From: Microbacterium terregens
Lineage (GTDB): Bacteria; Pseudomonadota; Alphaproteobacteria; Sphingomonadales; Sphingomonadaceae
NCBI RefSeq assembly: GCF_027922045.1
Contig: NZ_BSEX01000004.1
Coordinates: forward strand, 290,378-354,377
Direction: 5' to 3'
Length of the DNA stretch: 64,000 bases
Positions 19,270 through 28,135 of the stretch are shown here, piece by piece. The first letter of the stretch is position 1. The number at the start of each line of letters is the position of its first letter. Under the pieces are notes generated by a model, which made no database searches, was not told where the DNA came from, and saw only the letters and a list, made by a program, of their open reading frames with translations. A program made the translations under genes and the position numbers.

Positions 19270-19317
19270 GGCGGGAGTGAGACGGGAGGAGGAGTTTCCT
19301 CGCGCCTCCTCCTCACC

Positions 19318-19440
19318 CCGTTCGTGCCGAGTAGAGACCGAGTAGCTGCGTCAGCAGCGTATCGAGGGCTCGTATCGAGGTGCCGCCCCGGGCGACCGCC
19401 TTTCGATACGCGGCTAACGCCGCTACTCAGGGCAAACGGG
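19318..19440. repeat. Intergenic palindromic repeat, family A, diverged copy
   Basis: Starts CCGTTCGTGCCGAGTAGAG and ends CTACTCAGGGCAAACGGG, with internal inverted pieces such as GTATCGAGG and CTTTCGATAC. It fills most of the gap between the sugar dehydrogenase and hisZ, which converge here. Confidence 0.75.
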
Positions 19441-19467
19441 TTCAGGGGATGCCGGTGACGGAGGGGA

Positions 19468-20568
19468 TCACCCCAGCGCGACCGGCCCCGCGTCGCCCAG
19501 CCGGTGCGTGCACAACTGCGCCTCGGGCGTGTCGTCCGCGGTCAGCGCCGCCACCGTCACCCAGCCCTCTGCCCTGAGCGCAGCGCCGGTCTCCGCCGGC
19601 GTGCCGAACGGCAGGAACAGCCGCCGCCGCGCATCCGCGCCCACGCCCGCGTCGAGCAGCACGTCGGCATAGAGCGAAAAGCCGACCGCCGGCTCCGCAC
19701 TGCCGTCCTCGCCCACCACGGCATAGCTGCCGCCGCGGCCGATCTCCGCGCTGAGGCCGCGCGCGAACAGCGAGAAGCCGACCCAGCTCTGGTATTCAAA
19801 GCCATGCCGCTCGGTCGGGTCGAGCGTCAGCGCCGCGCGGCCGCGGATCGCCTCGGCGATCGCCTCCAGACCGTCGAGCCGGCTGCTCAGACTCCCCGCA
19901 ACATCGCTTGCGCGCAGCCGCGCCAGCGCCTGGTCGAACGGCCCCGCCGCCTCGATCAGCGGCAGATAGGCGGGATCGATCGCCGCAACCGCGCCGGCAT
20001 CCTTGCCATCCAGCGCCTCGCGCAACGCAAGCAGTTGCTCGGGCGCAAGCGTATCGCCCGCGAGCGCGTCGAGCAGGTCCGGCAGGGTGAAATCCACCGA
20101 CACGTCGGTGAGCCCCGCGGCGGCCAGTGCCTCCACGGCCACGCTCACCACCTCACGCACCGCCGCCACGCTGTCGAGGCCGATCAGCTCCGCCCCGATC
20201 TGGCGCAGCGCGCGGCGCTGGGCGAGGTCGGAGGCGCGCAGCCGCAGCACCGGCCCGGCATAGCACAGCCGCACCGGGCGCGGGTGGTGGCCCATGCGGG
20301 TGGCGGCGATGCGCCCGACCTGCGCGGTCATGTCGGGGCGGATCGCCAGCGTCTTCTGCGACACCGGATCGACGAAGCGCACCGCATCCTGCGCGCGTGC
20401 CGCCTTCAGCCGGCGGCCGAGCGCATCCTCGAACTCGGCGAGCGGCGGATCGACCTGCTCATAGCCATAGCTGCGCGCGGCCGACAGCACGCGCCCTTCG
20501 AACCGCGCCACCGCATCGGCGGCGGGCGGCAGGCGGTCGTGGAACCCTTCGGGCAAGAGGCCGGTCAT
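19468..20568 (-). CDS. hisZ: ATP phosphoribosyltransferase regulatory subunit HisZ
   Basis: 366 residues. A histidyl-tRNA synthetase paralogue without aminoacylation activity that activates short-form HisG in the first step of histidine synthesis. Class II synthetase-like motifs are seen: GYEQVDPPLAEFEDAL, VDPVSQKTLAIRPDMTAQVGRIAATR, LRQIGAELIGLDS and GGSYAVVG. No hisG is in the window; hisZ normally implies a short HisG elsewhere. ATG at 20568 was chosen over upstream starts since the family begins LLPEGFHDRLPP. Confidence 0.93.
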   Translation of the reverse strand: MTGLLPEGFHDRLPPAADAVARFEGRVLSAARSYGYEQVDPPLAEFEDALGRRLKAARAQDAVRFVDPVSQKTLAIRPDMTAQVGRIAATRMGHHPRPVRLCYAGPVLRLRASDLAQRRALRQIGAELIGLDSVAAVREVVSVAVEALAAAGLTDVSVDFTLPDLLDALAGDTLAPEQLLALREALDGKDAGAVAAIDPAYLPLIEAAGPFDQALARLRASDVAGSLSSRLDGLEAIAEAIRGRAALTLDPTERHGFEYQSWVGFSLFARGLSAEIGRGGSYAVVGEDGSAEPAVGFSLYADVLLDAGVGADARRRLFLPFGTPAETGAALRAEGWVTVAALTADDTPEAQLCTHRLGDAGPVALG

Positions 20569-20680
20569 CGGAGAACATCCTGTTGGGCGGCCGGGATCGA
20601 CGCGCCGTCTCATGGCCGGCAGCTAGGGGATGTGCCCGCGCGCGACAAGCTGGCTGGCAGCGGTAGCGCTCCACAACCTG

Positions 20681-20777
20681 TACCCCGGCGAAGGCCGGGG
20701 CCCAGTTGCGGAGCGCTCGGGGCTTTGGCGCGGACCTTAGCCGCCATTCCAACTGGGCCCCGGCCTCCGCCGGGGCA
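20681..20777. repeat. Intergenic palindromic repeat, family C, copy 1
   Basis: TACCCCGGCGAAGGCCGGGG followed by CCCAGTTG, and at the other end CAACTGGGCCCCGGCCTCCGCCGGGGCA; the two ends are inverted copies. It lies between hisZ and serA. A near-identical element occurs at 55988-56085. Confidence 0.85.
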
Positions 20778-20794
20778 CTTGCTGGTGCGCTTCC

Positions 20795-22372
20795 TTAGAA
20801 CGCCAGCGACATCGCCGTGCGCACGCCCGGCAGCGCGCGAACCTGGGCGGCGAGTTCCGGCGTCACCGGCTCGTCGACCGACAGCAGCAGGATCGCCTCG
20901 CCCCCGGCATTGCGGCGGCCGAGGTGGAAGGTGCCGATGTTGACCCCTGCCTCGCCCAGCGTGGTGCCGAGGCGGCCGATGAAGCCCGGCGCGTCCTCGT
21001 TGACGATGTAGAGCATGTGCCCGGCCAGATCGGCCTCGACCTTGATGCCGAACAGCTCGACCAGGCGCGGCGCCTGATTGCCGAACAGCGTGCCCGCCAC
21101 CGAGCGATCGCCCGCTTCGGTGCGCACCGTCACGCGCACCAGCGTGTGATAGTCGCCCTCGCGCTCGTTGCGCACTTCGCGCACTTCCAGCCCGCGCTCC
21201 TTGGCCAGGAACGGCGCGTTGACCATGTTCACCGTGTCCGAATGGACGCGCATCAGCCCGGCGAGCACCGCGCCGGTGATCGGCTTCTGGTTGAGCTCGG
21301 CGGCCGCACCCTCGACCTCGATCGAAATCGAGCTGAGCGCGCCGTGCGCCAGCTGGCCGACCAGGCTGCCCAGCTTCTCCGCAAGCGCCATGTACGGCTT
21401 GAGCTTGGGCGCTTCCTCGGCCGACAGCGACGGCATGTTGAGCGCGTTGGTGACGCCGCCCGACACCAGGAAATCGGCCATCTGCTCGGCGACCTGGATC
21501 GCGACGTTGACCTGCGCCTCGGTGGTGGATGCGCCCAGGTGCGGAGTGGAGACGAAGTTCGGCGTCCCGAACAGCGGCGAGTCCTTTGCCGGCTCGGTCA
21601 CGAACACGTCGAGGGCCGCACCGCCGATATGCCCCGAGTCGAGCCCCGCCTTCAGTGCCGCCTCGTCGATCAGGCCGCCGCGCGCGCAGTTGATGATGCG
21701 CACGCCCTTCTTGGTCTTGGCGAGATTCTCCGCCGACAGGATGTTGCGGGTCTGGTCGGTCAGCGGCGTGTGCAGCGTGATGAAGTCGGCCCGCGCGAGC
21801 AGCGTGTCGAGATCGACCTTCTCCACGCCCATCTCGATCGCGCGCTCCGGGGTGAGGAACGGGTCGAACGCAACGACCTTCATCTTCAGGCCGCGCGCAC
21901 GGTCCGCGACGATCGAGCCGATGTTGCCCGCACCGATCAGGCCCAGCGTCTTGGCGGTGAGCTCGACGCCCATGAAGCGGTTCTTTTCCCACTTGCCGGC
22001 CTGGGTCGAGGCGTCGGCCTCGGGCAGCTGGCGGGCGAGCGCGAACATCAGCGCAATCGCGTGCTCGGCGGTCGTGATCGAGTTGCCGAACGGGGTGTTC
22101 ATCACGACCACGCCACGGGCCGAGGCGGCGGGGATGTCGACGTTGTCGACGCCGATGCCGGCGCGCCCGACCACCTTCAGGTTGGTCGCGGCGTCCAGGA
22201 TTTCCTTGGTTACCTTGGTCGAGGAGCGGATGGCGAGCCCGTCATACTGGCCGATGATGGCCTTCAGCTCTTCGGGCGTCTTGCCGGTGATCTCGTCCAC
22301 CTCGACTCCGCGCTCGCGGAAGATCTGGGCGGCCTTGGGATCCATTTTGTCGGAGATGAGGACTTTGGGCAT
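20795..22372 (-). CDS. serA: D-3-phosphoglycerate dehydrogenase
   Basis: 525 residues, the long form. First step of the phosphorylated serine pathway (3-phosphoglycerate to 3-phosphohydroxypyruvate, NAD+). Substrate-binding start VLISDKMDPKAAQIFRERGVEVD, NAD-binding GLIGAGNIGSIVADRARG, catalytic region INCARGGLIDEAAL and HLGASTTEAQ. The ASB domain and a C-terminal ACT domain (HMLYIVNEDAPGFIGRLGTTLGEAGVNIGTFHLGR) suggest allosteric control. ATG at 22372 was chosen with AGGAAA upstream. It is downstream of serC on the same strand, separated by 114 bp carrying a repeat. Confidence 0.97.
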   Translation of the reverse strand: MPKVLISDKMDPKAAQIFRERGVEVDEITGKTPEELKAIIGQYDGLAIRSSTKVTKEILDAATNLKVVGRAGIGVDNVDIPAASARGVVVMNTPFGNSITTAEHAIALMFALARQLPEADASTQAGKWEKNRFMGVELTAKTLGLIGAGNIGSIVADRARGLKMKVVAFDPFLTPERAIEMGVEKVDLDTLLARADFITLHTPLTDQTRNILSAENLAKTKKGVRIINCARGGLIDEAALKAGLDSGHIGGAALDVFVTEPAKDSPLFGTPNFVSTPHLGASTTEAQVNVAIQVAEQMADFLVSGGVTNALNMPSLSAEEAPKLKPYMALAEKLGSLVGQLAHGALSSISIEVEGAAAELNQKPITGAVLAGLMRVHSDTVNMVNAPFLAKERGLEVREVRNEREGDYHTLVRVTVRTEAGDRSVAGTLFGNQAPRLVELFGIKVEADLAGHMLYIVNEDAPGFIGRLGTTLGEAGVNIGTFHLGRRNAGGEAILLLSVDEPVTPELAAQVRALPGVRTAMSLAF

Positions 22373-22393
22373 GGAGGTTTCCTGTCGCATGCA

Positions 22394-22470
22394 GTGCTCC
22401 TGCGAAGGCAGGAGCCTAGTTTTTGAAACGAGACGCGTGTGGCCCTGGGCTCCTCCTTTCGCAGGAGCAC
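22394..22470. repeat. Intergenic palindromic repeat, family B, copy 1
   Basis: Ends GTGCTCCTGCGAAGGCAGGAGCC and GGGCTCCTCCTTTCGCAGGAGCAC are inverted copies, each itself a hairpin. It sits between serC and serA. Close relatives are at 44267-44344 and 58644-58721, and a single-hairpin relic is at 25522-25549. Confidence 0.85.
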
Positions 22471-22486
22471 GTCAGAGCGCGCAGGA

Positions 22487-23668
<1,182 letters not shown>

Positions 23669-23714
23669 AATAGTCTCTCCTCACAGAGAGCACGCGCTGC
23701 GTTGGGACAGCGTG
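23669..23714 (-). promoter_or_regulatory. serC leader with two tandem hairpins
   Basis: On the transcript, hairpin 1 pairs CACGCTG with CAGCGCGTG (23691-23714, two-base bulge). Hairpin 2 pairs CTCTC with GAGAG (23675-23690), and its 3' arm is part of the ribosome-binding site GAGGAGAG, followed by a U-rich stretch into the TTG start. Two tandem hairpins directly before serC match the published alphaproteobacterial serC RNA motif in layout; assignment is by position and shape. Confidence 0.6.
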
Positions 23715-23725
23715 GCCCGCCGACG

Positions 23726-23753
23726 GCCCTAACGGCGTGGCGGAGCATGTCAA
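23726..23753 (-). promoter_or_regulatory. Candidate serC promoter
   Basis: Minus-strand TTGACA (23748-23753) is a perfect -35 match. TAGGGC at 23726-23731 lies 16 bp away as a weak -10. The transcript would start just before the serC leader hairpins. Confidence 0.5.
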
Positions 23754-23854
23754 CGCGTTACGCGAATTGGGTAGCTCGGAAAGGCGGCAGGACGAGGCGT
23801 CTGCGCCTTCGACCGGGTGGCGCTGGAGTCGCCACCTCCGCTACACCCGTGCCC

Positions 23855-24544
23855 ATGCACTTGGTTTCGCGTCGGCTCACGGCCCTGCTGCTGCCCTTTC
23901 TACTGACGGCCTGCATTTTCGGCGGGGGGCGGGAGGAGCGGCGTCCGGCGCCGCGGCCACGCGGCAGCGGTCCGGTGACGCTGACCGGCCAGACTCCGCC
24001 CGGCACCCAGCAATGCTTCGCCGACCTGTCGCGCGCCGGCGTCCGGTTCAGCCCCCTGCCCGACCGCGACTATGGCGGGGGTTGCCTGGTGCTGGGCGCG
24101 GTGCAGCTCATCGACTTCGGCACGCCCACCGCGGGCCTGAAGGCGATCCGCTGTCCCACCGCGCGCGCCTTTGTCGGCTGGGTGCAGTACGGCGTCGGCC
24201 CCGCCGCCCGCCAGATCCTGGGCAGCGACGTGGTGCGGATCGAAAGCTATGGCAGCTACGTCTGCCGCGGCATCGTCGGACAGGGCGCTGCCGGATCGGC
24301 CAAGCTGTCGCAGCACGGCCTCGCCAACGCGATCGATATCGGCGGCTTCGTGCTCGCCGACGGCCGCCGCATCAGCATCGAACAGGGCTGGCGCTCCGGC
24401 GACCCGGCGGTGCAGCAGTTCCTGCAGGTGGTGCACCGCTCCGCCTGCCGCCGCTTCAAGACGGTGCTCGGGCCGGACTATAACGCCGCCCACTACAACC
24501 ACCTTCATTTCGACATGGGCGGACGCGGAGATTTCTGCCGCTAG
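23855..24544 (+). CDS. Extensin-like family lipoprotein (peptidoglycan hydrolase fold)
   Basis: 229 residues. Lipoprotein signal with lipobox LLTAC (Cys20), then a basic/Pro-rich linker and the extensin-like C-terminal domain. Conserved parts are GGGCLVLGAVQLIDFG, YGSYVCRGIVG, SQHGLANAIDIGGFVLADG and the metal-site-like NAAHYNHLHFDMG. The two histidine-containing motifs resemble the zinc sites of M15/MepA peptidases, so a cell-wall peptidase role is plausible. Activity is not established for most members. ATG at 23855 was chosen because the signal peptide begins there. Confidence 0.85.
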   Translation: MHLVSRRLTALLLPFLLTACIFGGGREERRPAPRPRGSGPVTLTGQTPPGTQQCFADLSRAGVRFSPLPDRDYGGGCLVLGAVQLIDFGTPTAGLKAIRCPTARAFVGWVQYGVGPAARQILGSDVVRIESYGSYVCRGIVGQGAAGSAKLSQHGLANAIDIGGFVLADGRRISIEQGWRSGDPAVQQFLQVVHRSACRRFKTVLGPDYNAAHYNHLHFDMGGRGDFCR

Positions 24545-24628
24545 CTTGCGTGCGCGCCCAGCCGCTCTAGATTGGTCCGCTTTCGCCAAGCACGCGGCCC
24601 GCCCGCCTTGGCTGTTGCAGGAAGTGTC

Positions 24629-25507
24629 ATGACCGATACCCGAGTTCCGTCGCGCGTATTTCGCGACGCCAAGCACGAGGCCGAAAGCGCCCGCACCCAG
24701 ATCTCGACGCCGCAGACGGAGCACCCGTCCTACCGCCTCGCCTTCCAGGACATGGACTTCCTGCTCCGCGAGGATCTGCGCCCGGTCCGCTTCCAGCTGG
24801 AGCTGCTGAAGCCCGAGCTGGTGTTCGACGCGGCGAACATCGCCTCCACCTTCGTGATCTACGGCTCCGCCCGCATTCCCGAGCCGAGCAAGGCCGGCGC
24901 GCTCCTGGAACTCGCGCAGGACGATCGCGCCAAGCGCATCGCCGAGCGGCTGATCGCCAAGTCCAAATATTATGACGTCGCCCGCGAGCTCGCCGGCCTC
25001 GCCAGCAACTTCCCGCAGTCGGAAGACGGCAAGCGTCACTTCGTGGTGTGCTCGGGCGGTGGCCCCTCGATCATGGAAGCCGCCAACCGCGGTGCGAGCG
25101 AGGCGGGCGCCGAGTCGGTCGGCCTCAACATCGTGCTGCCGCACGAACAGGCGCCCAACCCCTATGTCACGCCGTCGCTGTCGATGCAGTTCCACTATTT
25201 CGCGCTGCGCAAGATGCACTTCCTGCTGCGCGCGCGGGCGGTGGCAGTGTTCCCGGGCGGCTTTGGCACCTTTGACGAGAGCTTCGAGCTGCTGACGCTG
25301 ATCCAGACGGGCAAGGTCGAGCCGATCCCCGTGCTCTTCTACGGCCGCGAGTTCTGGGAGCGCGTCGTCAACCTGGAGGCGCTGTGCGACGAGGGCGTGA
25401 TCTCGCCGCGCGACCTGGACCTCATCACCTTCTGCGAAACCGCCGAGGAAGGCTGGAAGGCGGTCGAGGAATTCTATCGCGCCCGCGGCGACGAACTGCC
25501 GAAGTAA
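24629..25507 (+). CDS. LOG family protein (TIGR00730-type nucleotide phosphoribohydrolase)
   Basis: 292 residues. The Rossmann-like core has STFVIYGSARIPEP, FVVCSGGGPSIMEAANRGASEAG, VGLNIVLPHEQAPNPYVTP and the diagnostic PGGFGTFDESFELLTLIQTGK (PGGxGTxxE). Family members remove ribose-5-phosphate from nucleoside monophosphates, including cytokinin precursors. This longer bacterial form has an N-terminal ~75-residue extension and may act on general nucleotides. ATG at 24629 has AGGAAG five bases upstream. Confidence 0.9.
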   Translation: MTDTRVPSRVFRDAKHEAESARTQISTPQTEHPSYRLAFQDMDFLLREDLRPVRFQLELLKPELVFDAANIASTFVIYGSARIPEPSKAGALLELAQDDRAKRIAERLIAKSKYYDVARELAGLASNFPQSEDGKRHFVVCSGGGPSIMEAANRGASEAGAESVGLNIVLPHEQAPNPYVTPSLSMQFHYFALRKMHFLLRARAVAVFPGGFGTFDESFELLTLIQTGKVEPIPVLFYGREFWERVVNLEALCDEGVISPRDLDLITFCETAEEGWKAVEEFYRARGDELPK

Positions 25508-25521
25508 GCGCGCTCCACCTT

Positions 25522-25549
25522 CCCTGCTCCTACGAAAGCAGGAGCAGGG
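25522..25549. repeat. Single hairpin related to repeat family B
   Basis: CCCTGCTCC and GGAGCAGGG (9-bp arms) enclose a 10-base loop 14 bp after the LOG gene stop. Probably a relic half of a family B unit; it could act as a transcript 3' end. Confidence 0.6.
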
Positions 25550-25593
25550 ATAGGATGGCTGTGGCGCCCCTGATAGGATGACTCCGACCCCGA

Positions 25594-25704
25594 CCGTTCG
25601 TGCTGAGTAGGGGCTGAGCTTGTCGAAGCCCCGTATCGAAGCAGGCCTGGCATCCTTCGATACGCCATTTCGACTGCGCTCAATGGCTACTCAGGACAAA
25701 CGGG
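25594..25704. repeat. Intergenic palindromic repeat, family A, diverged copy
   Basis: Starts CCGTTCGTGCTGAGTAGGGG and ends CTACTCAGGACAAACGGG, with GAGCTTGTCGAAGC and TTTCGACTGCGCTC inside. The convergent gap between the LOG gene and the SDHAF4-like gene. Confidence 0.8.
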
Positions 25705-25725
25705 TTGGTACGACGACGCGGAGCC

Positions 25726-25887
25726 CTAGAAATCCACCGCCACGCCCTTCAGCTCCCAGTCGCCGTAGCGCACCGGGTTGTTGCCCAGCGGATCGGCGGC
25801 CGGCGGCGCGATCGGTTCCGGCGTCGGCACCGGCGGACTCTTGGAAAGATGCTCGGGTGGCTTCACGTGGGGCGGTCGCTGGCCCAT
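25726..25887 (-). CDS. DUF1674/SDHAF4-like small protein (succinate dehydrogenase assembly)
   Basis: 53 residues. The C-terminus DPLGNNPVRYGDWELKGVAVDF is the signature of DUF1674, the bacterial counterpart of mitochondrial SDHAF4, which protects flavinylated SdhA during complex II assembly. The rest is Pro-rich linker. ATG at 25887 has GGAG six bases upstream. It is transcribed away from rsmB. No sdh genes are nearby, so the functional link is by family only. Confidence 0.85.
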   Translation of the reverse strand: MGQRPPHVKPPEHLSKSPPVPTPEPIAPPAADPLGNNPVRYGDWELKGVAVDF

Positions 25888-25996
25888 GGGACTCTCCGAT
25901 AATGATGCAGCCCCCACATCGGCGGCGAAAGGCTTGGGATCAAGTGAAGCACAGCAACCACGGCATGCGGCAGCGGCCGCACGGACGGCATCGCTG

Positions 25997-27262
25997 ATGG
26001 CGCGCCCCCAGCTCGCCCCCGAACCGCCCGGCGTCCCCGCCCGGCGCGCCGCGCTTCGCCTGCTCGACGCCGTGCTGCGTCGCGGCCTCGCCCTGGAAGC
26101 GGCACTCGACCGCGCCACCACCGGGCTCGACCGACGCGAGGATCGCGGCTTGGTCCACGCGATCGTCAGCGAGGCGCTGCGCCGGCTGCCCGACCTGGAC
26201 GCGCTGATCGACTCTGCTACGGCCCGCCCGCTGCCCGAAGATGCGAAAGCGCGCTTTGCGCTCCGCATCGCGCTGGTCCAGGCGCTCGCGCTCGGCACGC
26301 CGCCGCACGCCGCGATCGCAACCGTGCTGCCGCTGGTCGACGGCGGCCCGCGCAAGCTGGTCCACGGCGTATTCGGCACGCTGATGCGCCGGAACGCGAC
26401 CCTGCCTGAGCTCCCGGAACTGCCCGCCGCCGCCTGGCTGCGCTGGCAGGCGGCCTGGGGCGAGGACGTGGCGGAAGCCGCGCGCGTCGCCATCGCCTCC
26501 CCGCCGCCGGTCGATCTCAGCCTGCGCGGCGACACCACGGCGGCCGAGGGCATGGCGCTGCTGCCGCGCCACCTGCGCGTGCCCGCGTTCGCGACCGTCC
26601 CCGAACTTCCCGGCTTTGCCGAAGGGGAATGGTGGGTGCAGGATCTCGCCGCCTCGCTGCCCGCGCGGTTGATCGGCGCCGGCCCCGGCACCGCGCTCGA
26701 TCTGTGCGCCGCCCCGGGCGGCAAGACGCTGCAGCTCGCCGCCGCCGGCTGGGACGTGACCGCGCTCGACGTGTCGGAGAAGCGGCTCGCCCGCCTGTCC
26801 GAGAACCTCGAGCGCACCGGCCTCTCGGCAAAGGTGATCGCCGCCGACGCCCTCAAATGGAAACCGAGGGAGGCGGTCGACGCGCTGCTGCTGGACGCGC
26901 CGTGCAGTGCCACCGGCATCTTCCGCCGGCACCCCGACGTGCTCCATCGCGTGCGGCCGGCGGTGATCGCCGAGGCCGCCGAACTGCAGGCCCGCCTGCT
27001 CGCCCGTGCCGCCGACTGGGTGAAGCCGGGCGGCCGCCTGGTCTACGCCACCTGCTCGCTGGAGCGCGAGGAGGGCGAGGCGCAGGTCGAGCGCTTCCTG
27101 GCCGAGCGTGCCGACTATCGCCTGGTGCCGGCCGCGCCCGAATTGCTGCCGGAGGGCATCGCGCCCTCGCCGCAAGGCTGGGTGCGGACGCTACCGGGGA
27201 TGCTCGCCGAACAGGGCGGCCTCGACGGCTTCTTCATCGCGCGGCTCGATCGGGTGGGTTGA
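25997..27262 (+). CDS. rsmB: 16S rRNA (cytosine-5) methyltransferase, RsmB/Sun type
   Basis: 421 residues. An N-terminal NusB-like helical domain (ALRLLDAVLRRGLALEAALDR) is followed by a SAM-dependent methyltransferase. LDLCAAPGGKTLQLAA binds SAM. DALLLDAPCSATGIFRRHPD and YATCSLEREEGEAQV carry the two conserved cysteines of m5C enzymes. ATG at 25997 starts the NusB-like homology; an in-frame ATG at 25886 would overlap the divergent SDHAF4-like start. Methylates C967-equivalent 16S rRNA by family. Confidence 0.93.
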   Translation: MARPQLAPEPPGVPARRAALRLLDAVLRRGLALEAALDRATTGLDRREDRGLVHAIVSEALRRLPDLDALIDSATARPLPEDAKARFALRIALVQALALGTPPHAAIATVLPLVDGGPRKLVHGVFGTLMRRNATLPELPELPAAAWLRWQAAWGEDVAEAARVAIASPPPVDLSLRGDTTAAEGMALLPRHLRVPAFATVPELPGFAEGEWWVQDLAASLPARLIGAGPGTALDLCAAPGGKTLQLAAAGWDVTALDVSEKRLARLSENLERTGLSAKVIAADALKWKPREAVDALLLDAPCSATGIFRRHPDVLHRVRPAVIAEAAELQARLLARAADWVKPGGRLVYATCSLEREEGEAQVERFLAERADYRLVPAAPELLPEGIAPSPQGWVRTLPGMLAEQGGLDGFFIARLDRVG

Positions 27263-27269
27263 AACCCTT

Positions 27270-27382
27270 CCCGTTTGTTTCGAGGAGCCGTCGAGCTTGT
27301 CGAGACGGCGTCTCGAGAAATCGACTGCGGCTCTCTCGACACGGGCTCTCGACAAGCTCGATCCCTGCTCGAGACAAACGGG
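27270..27382. repeat. Intergenic palindromic repeat, family A, copy 2
   Basis: CCCGTTTGTTTCGAGGAGCC to CTCGAGACAAACGGG, with TCGAGCTTGTCGAGACGGCG and GCTCTCGACAAGCTCGA. It begins 7 bp after the rsmB stop and ends 90 bp before rpe. Confidence 0.87.
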
Positions 27383-27472
27383 TCGGGGAGCGACAGCCCG
27401 CCCTCGGAAATCGCCGACCGCTCCCGACACCCGGTTGCGGCAGGGGTGTGCCATGCTAGAGGTCGGCCGATC

Positions 27473-28135
27473 ATGAGCAGACCCGTCCGCATTGCCCCCT
27501 CGATCCTGTCCGCCGACTTCGCCCGCCTGGGCGAGGAGGTGCGTGCGATCGACGCGGCCGGTGCCGACTGGATCCATGTCGACGTGATGGACGGGCATTT
27601 CGTGCCCAACCTCACCATCGGCCCGATGGTGGTGAAGGCGCTGCGCCAGCACAGCGCCAAGCCGTTCGACGTGCACCTGATGATCGCGCCTGCCGATCCG
27701 CTGCTCCAACCCTTTGCCGAGGCCGGCGCCGACATCATCTCCGTCCACCCGGAGGCGGGTCCCCACCTCCACCGCTCGCTCCAGGCGATCAAGGCGCTCG
27801 GCAAGCGTGCGGGCGTGGTGCTGAACCCGGCGACGCCGGTGGAGTCGGTCGACCATGTGCTCGACCTCGTCGACCTCATCATGGTGATGAGCGTGAACCC
27901 GGGCTTCGGCGGACAGAAGTTCATCACGAGTCAGCTCGCCAAGATCGCCGCGCTGCGCCAGCGCATCGACGCCAGCGGCCGCGACATCGACCTGGAGGTC
28001 GACGGCGGCATCGACCGCACCACCGCGCCGCTTGCGGTGGAAGCAGGCGCCAACGTGCTGGTCGCCGGCACCGCCACCTTCGCCGGCGGCCCTGCCGCCT
28101 ATGCCGACAACATCCGGGCTCTGAGAGGCGCGTGA
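27473..28135 (+). CDS. rpe: Ribulose-phosphate 3-epimerase
   Basis: 220 residues. Interconverts ribulose-5-phosphate and xylulose-5-phosphate in the pentose phosphate pathway. TIM barrel with [37 protein letters not shown] (metal His/Asp), [21 protein letters not shown] and [12 protein letters not shown]. The TGA overlaps the GTG start of the heparinase-family gene (GTGA), so they are coupled. Confidence 0.97.
   Translation: MSRPVRIAPSILSADFARLGEEVRAIDAAGADWIHVDVMDGHFVPNLTIGPMVVKALRQHSAKPFDVHLMIAPADPLLQPFAEAGADIISVHPEAGPHLHRSLQAIKALGKRAGVVLNPATPVESVDHVLDLVDLIMVMSVNPGFGGQKFITSQLAKIAALRQRIDASGRDIDLEVDGGIDRTTAPLAVEAGANVLVAGTATFAGGPAAYADNIRALRGA

Noticed and set aside
20610..21992. 460-codon minus-strand frame inside serA
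   Set aside because: Out-of-frame shadow of serA running into the repeat at 20681; no start signal and no family motif.
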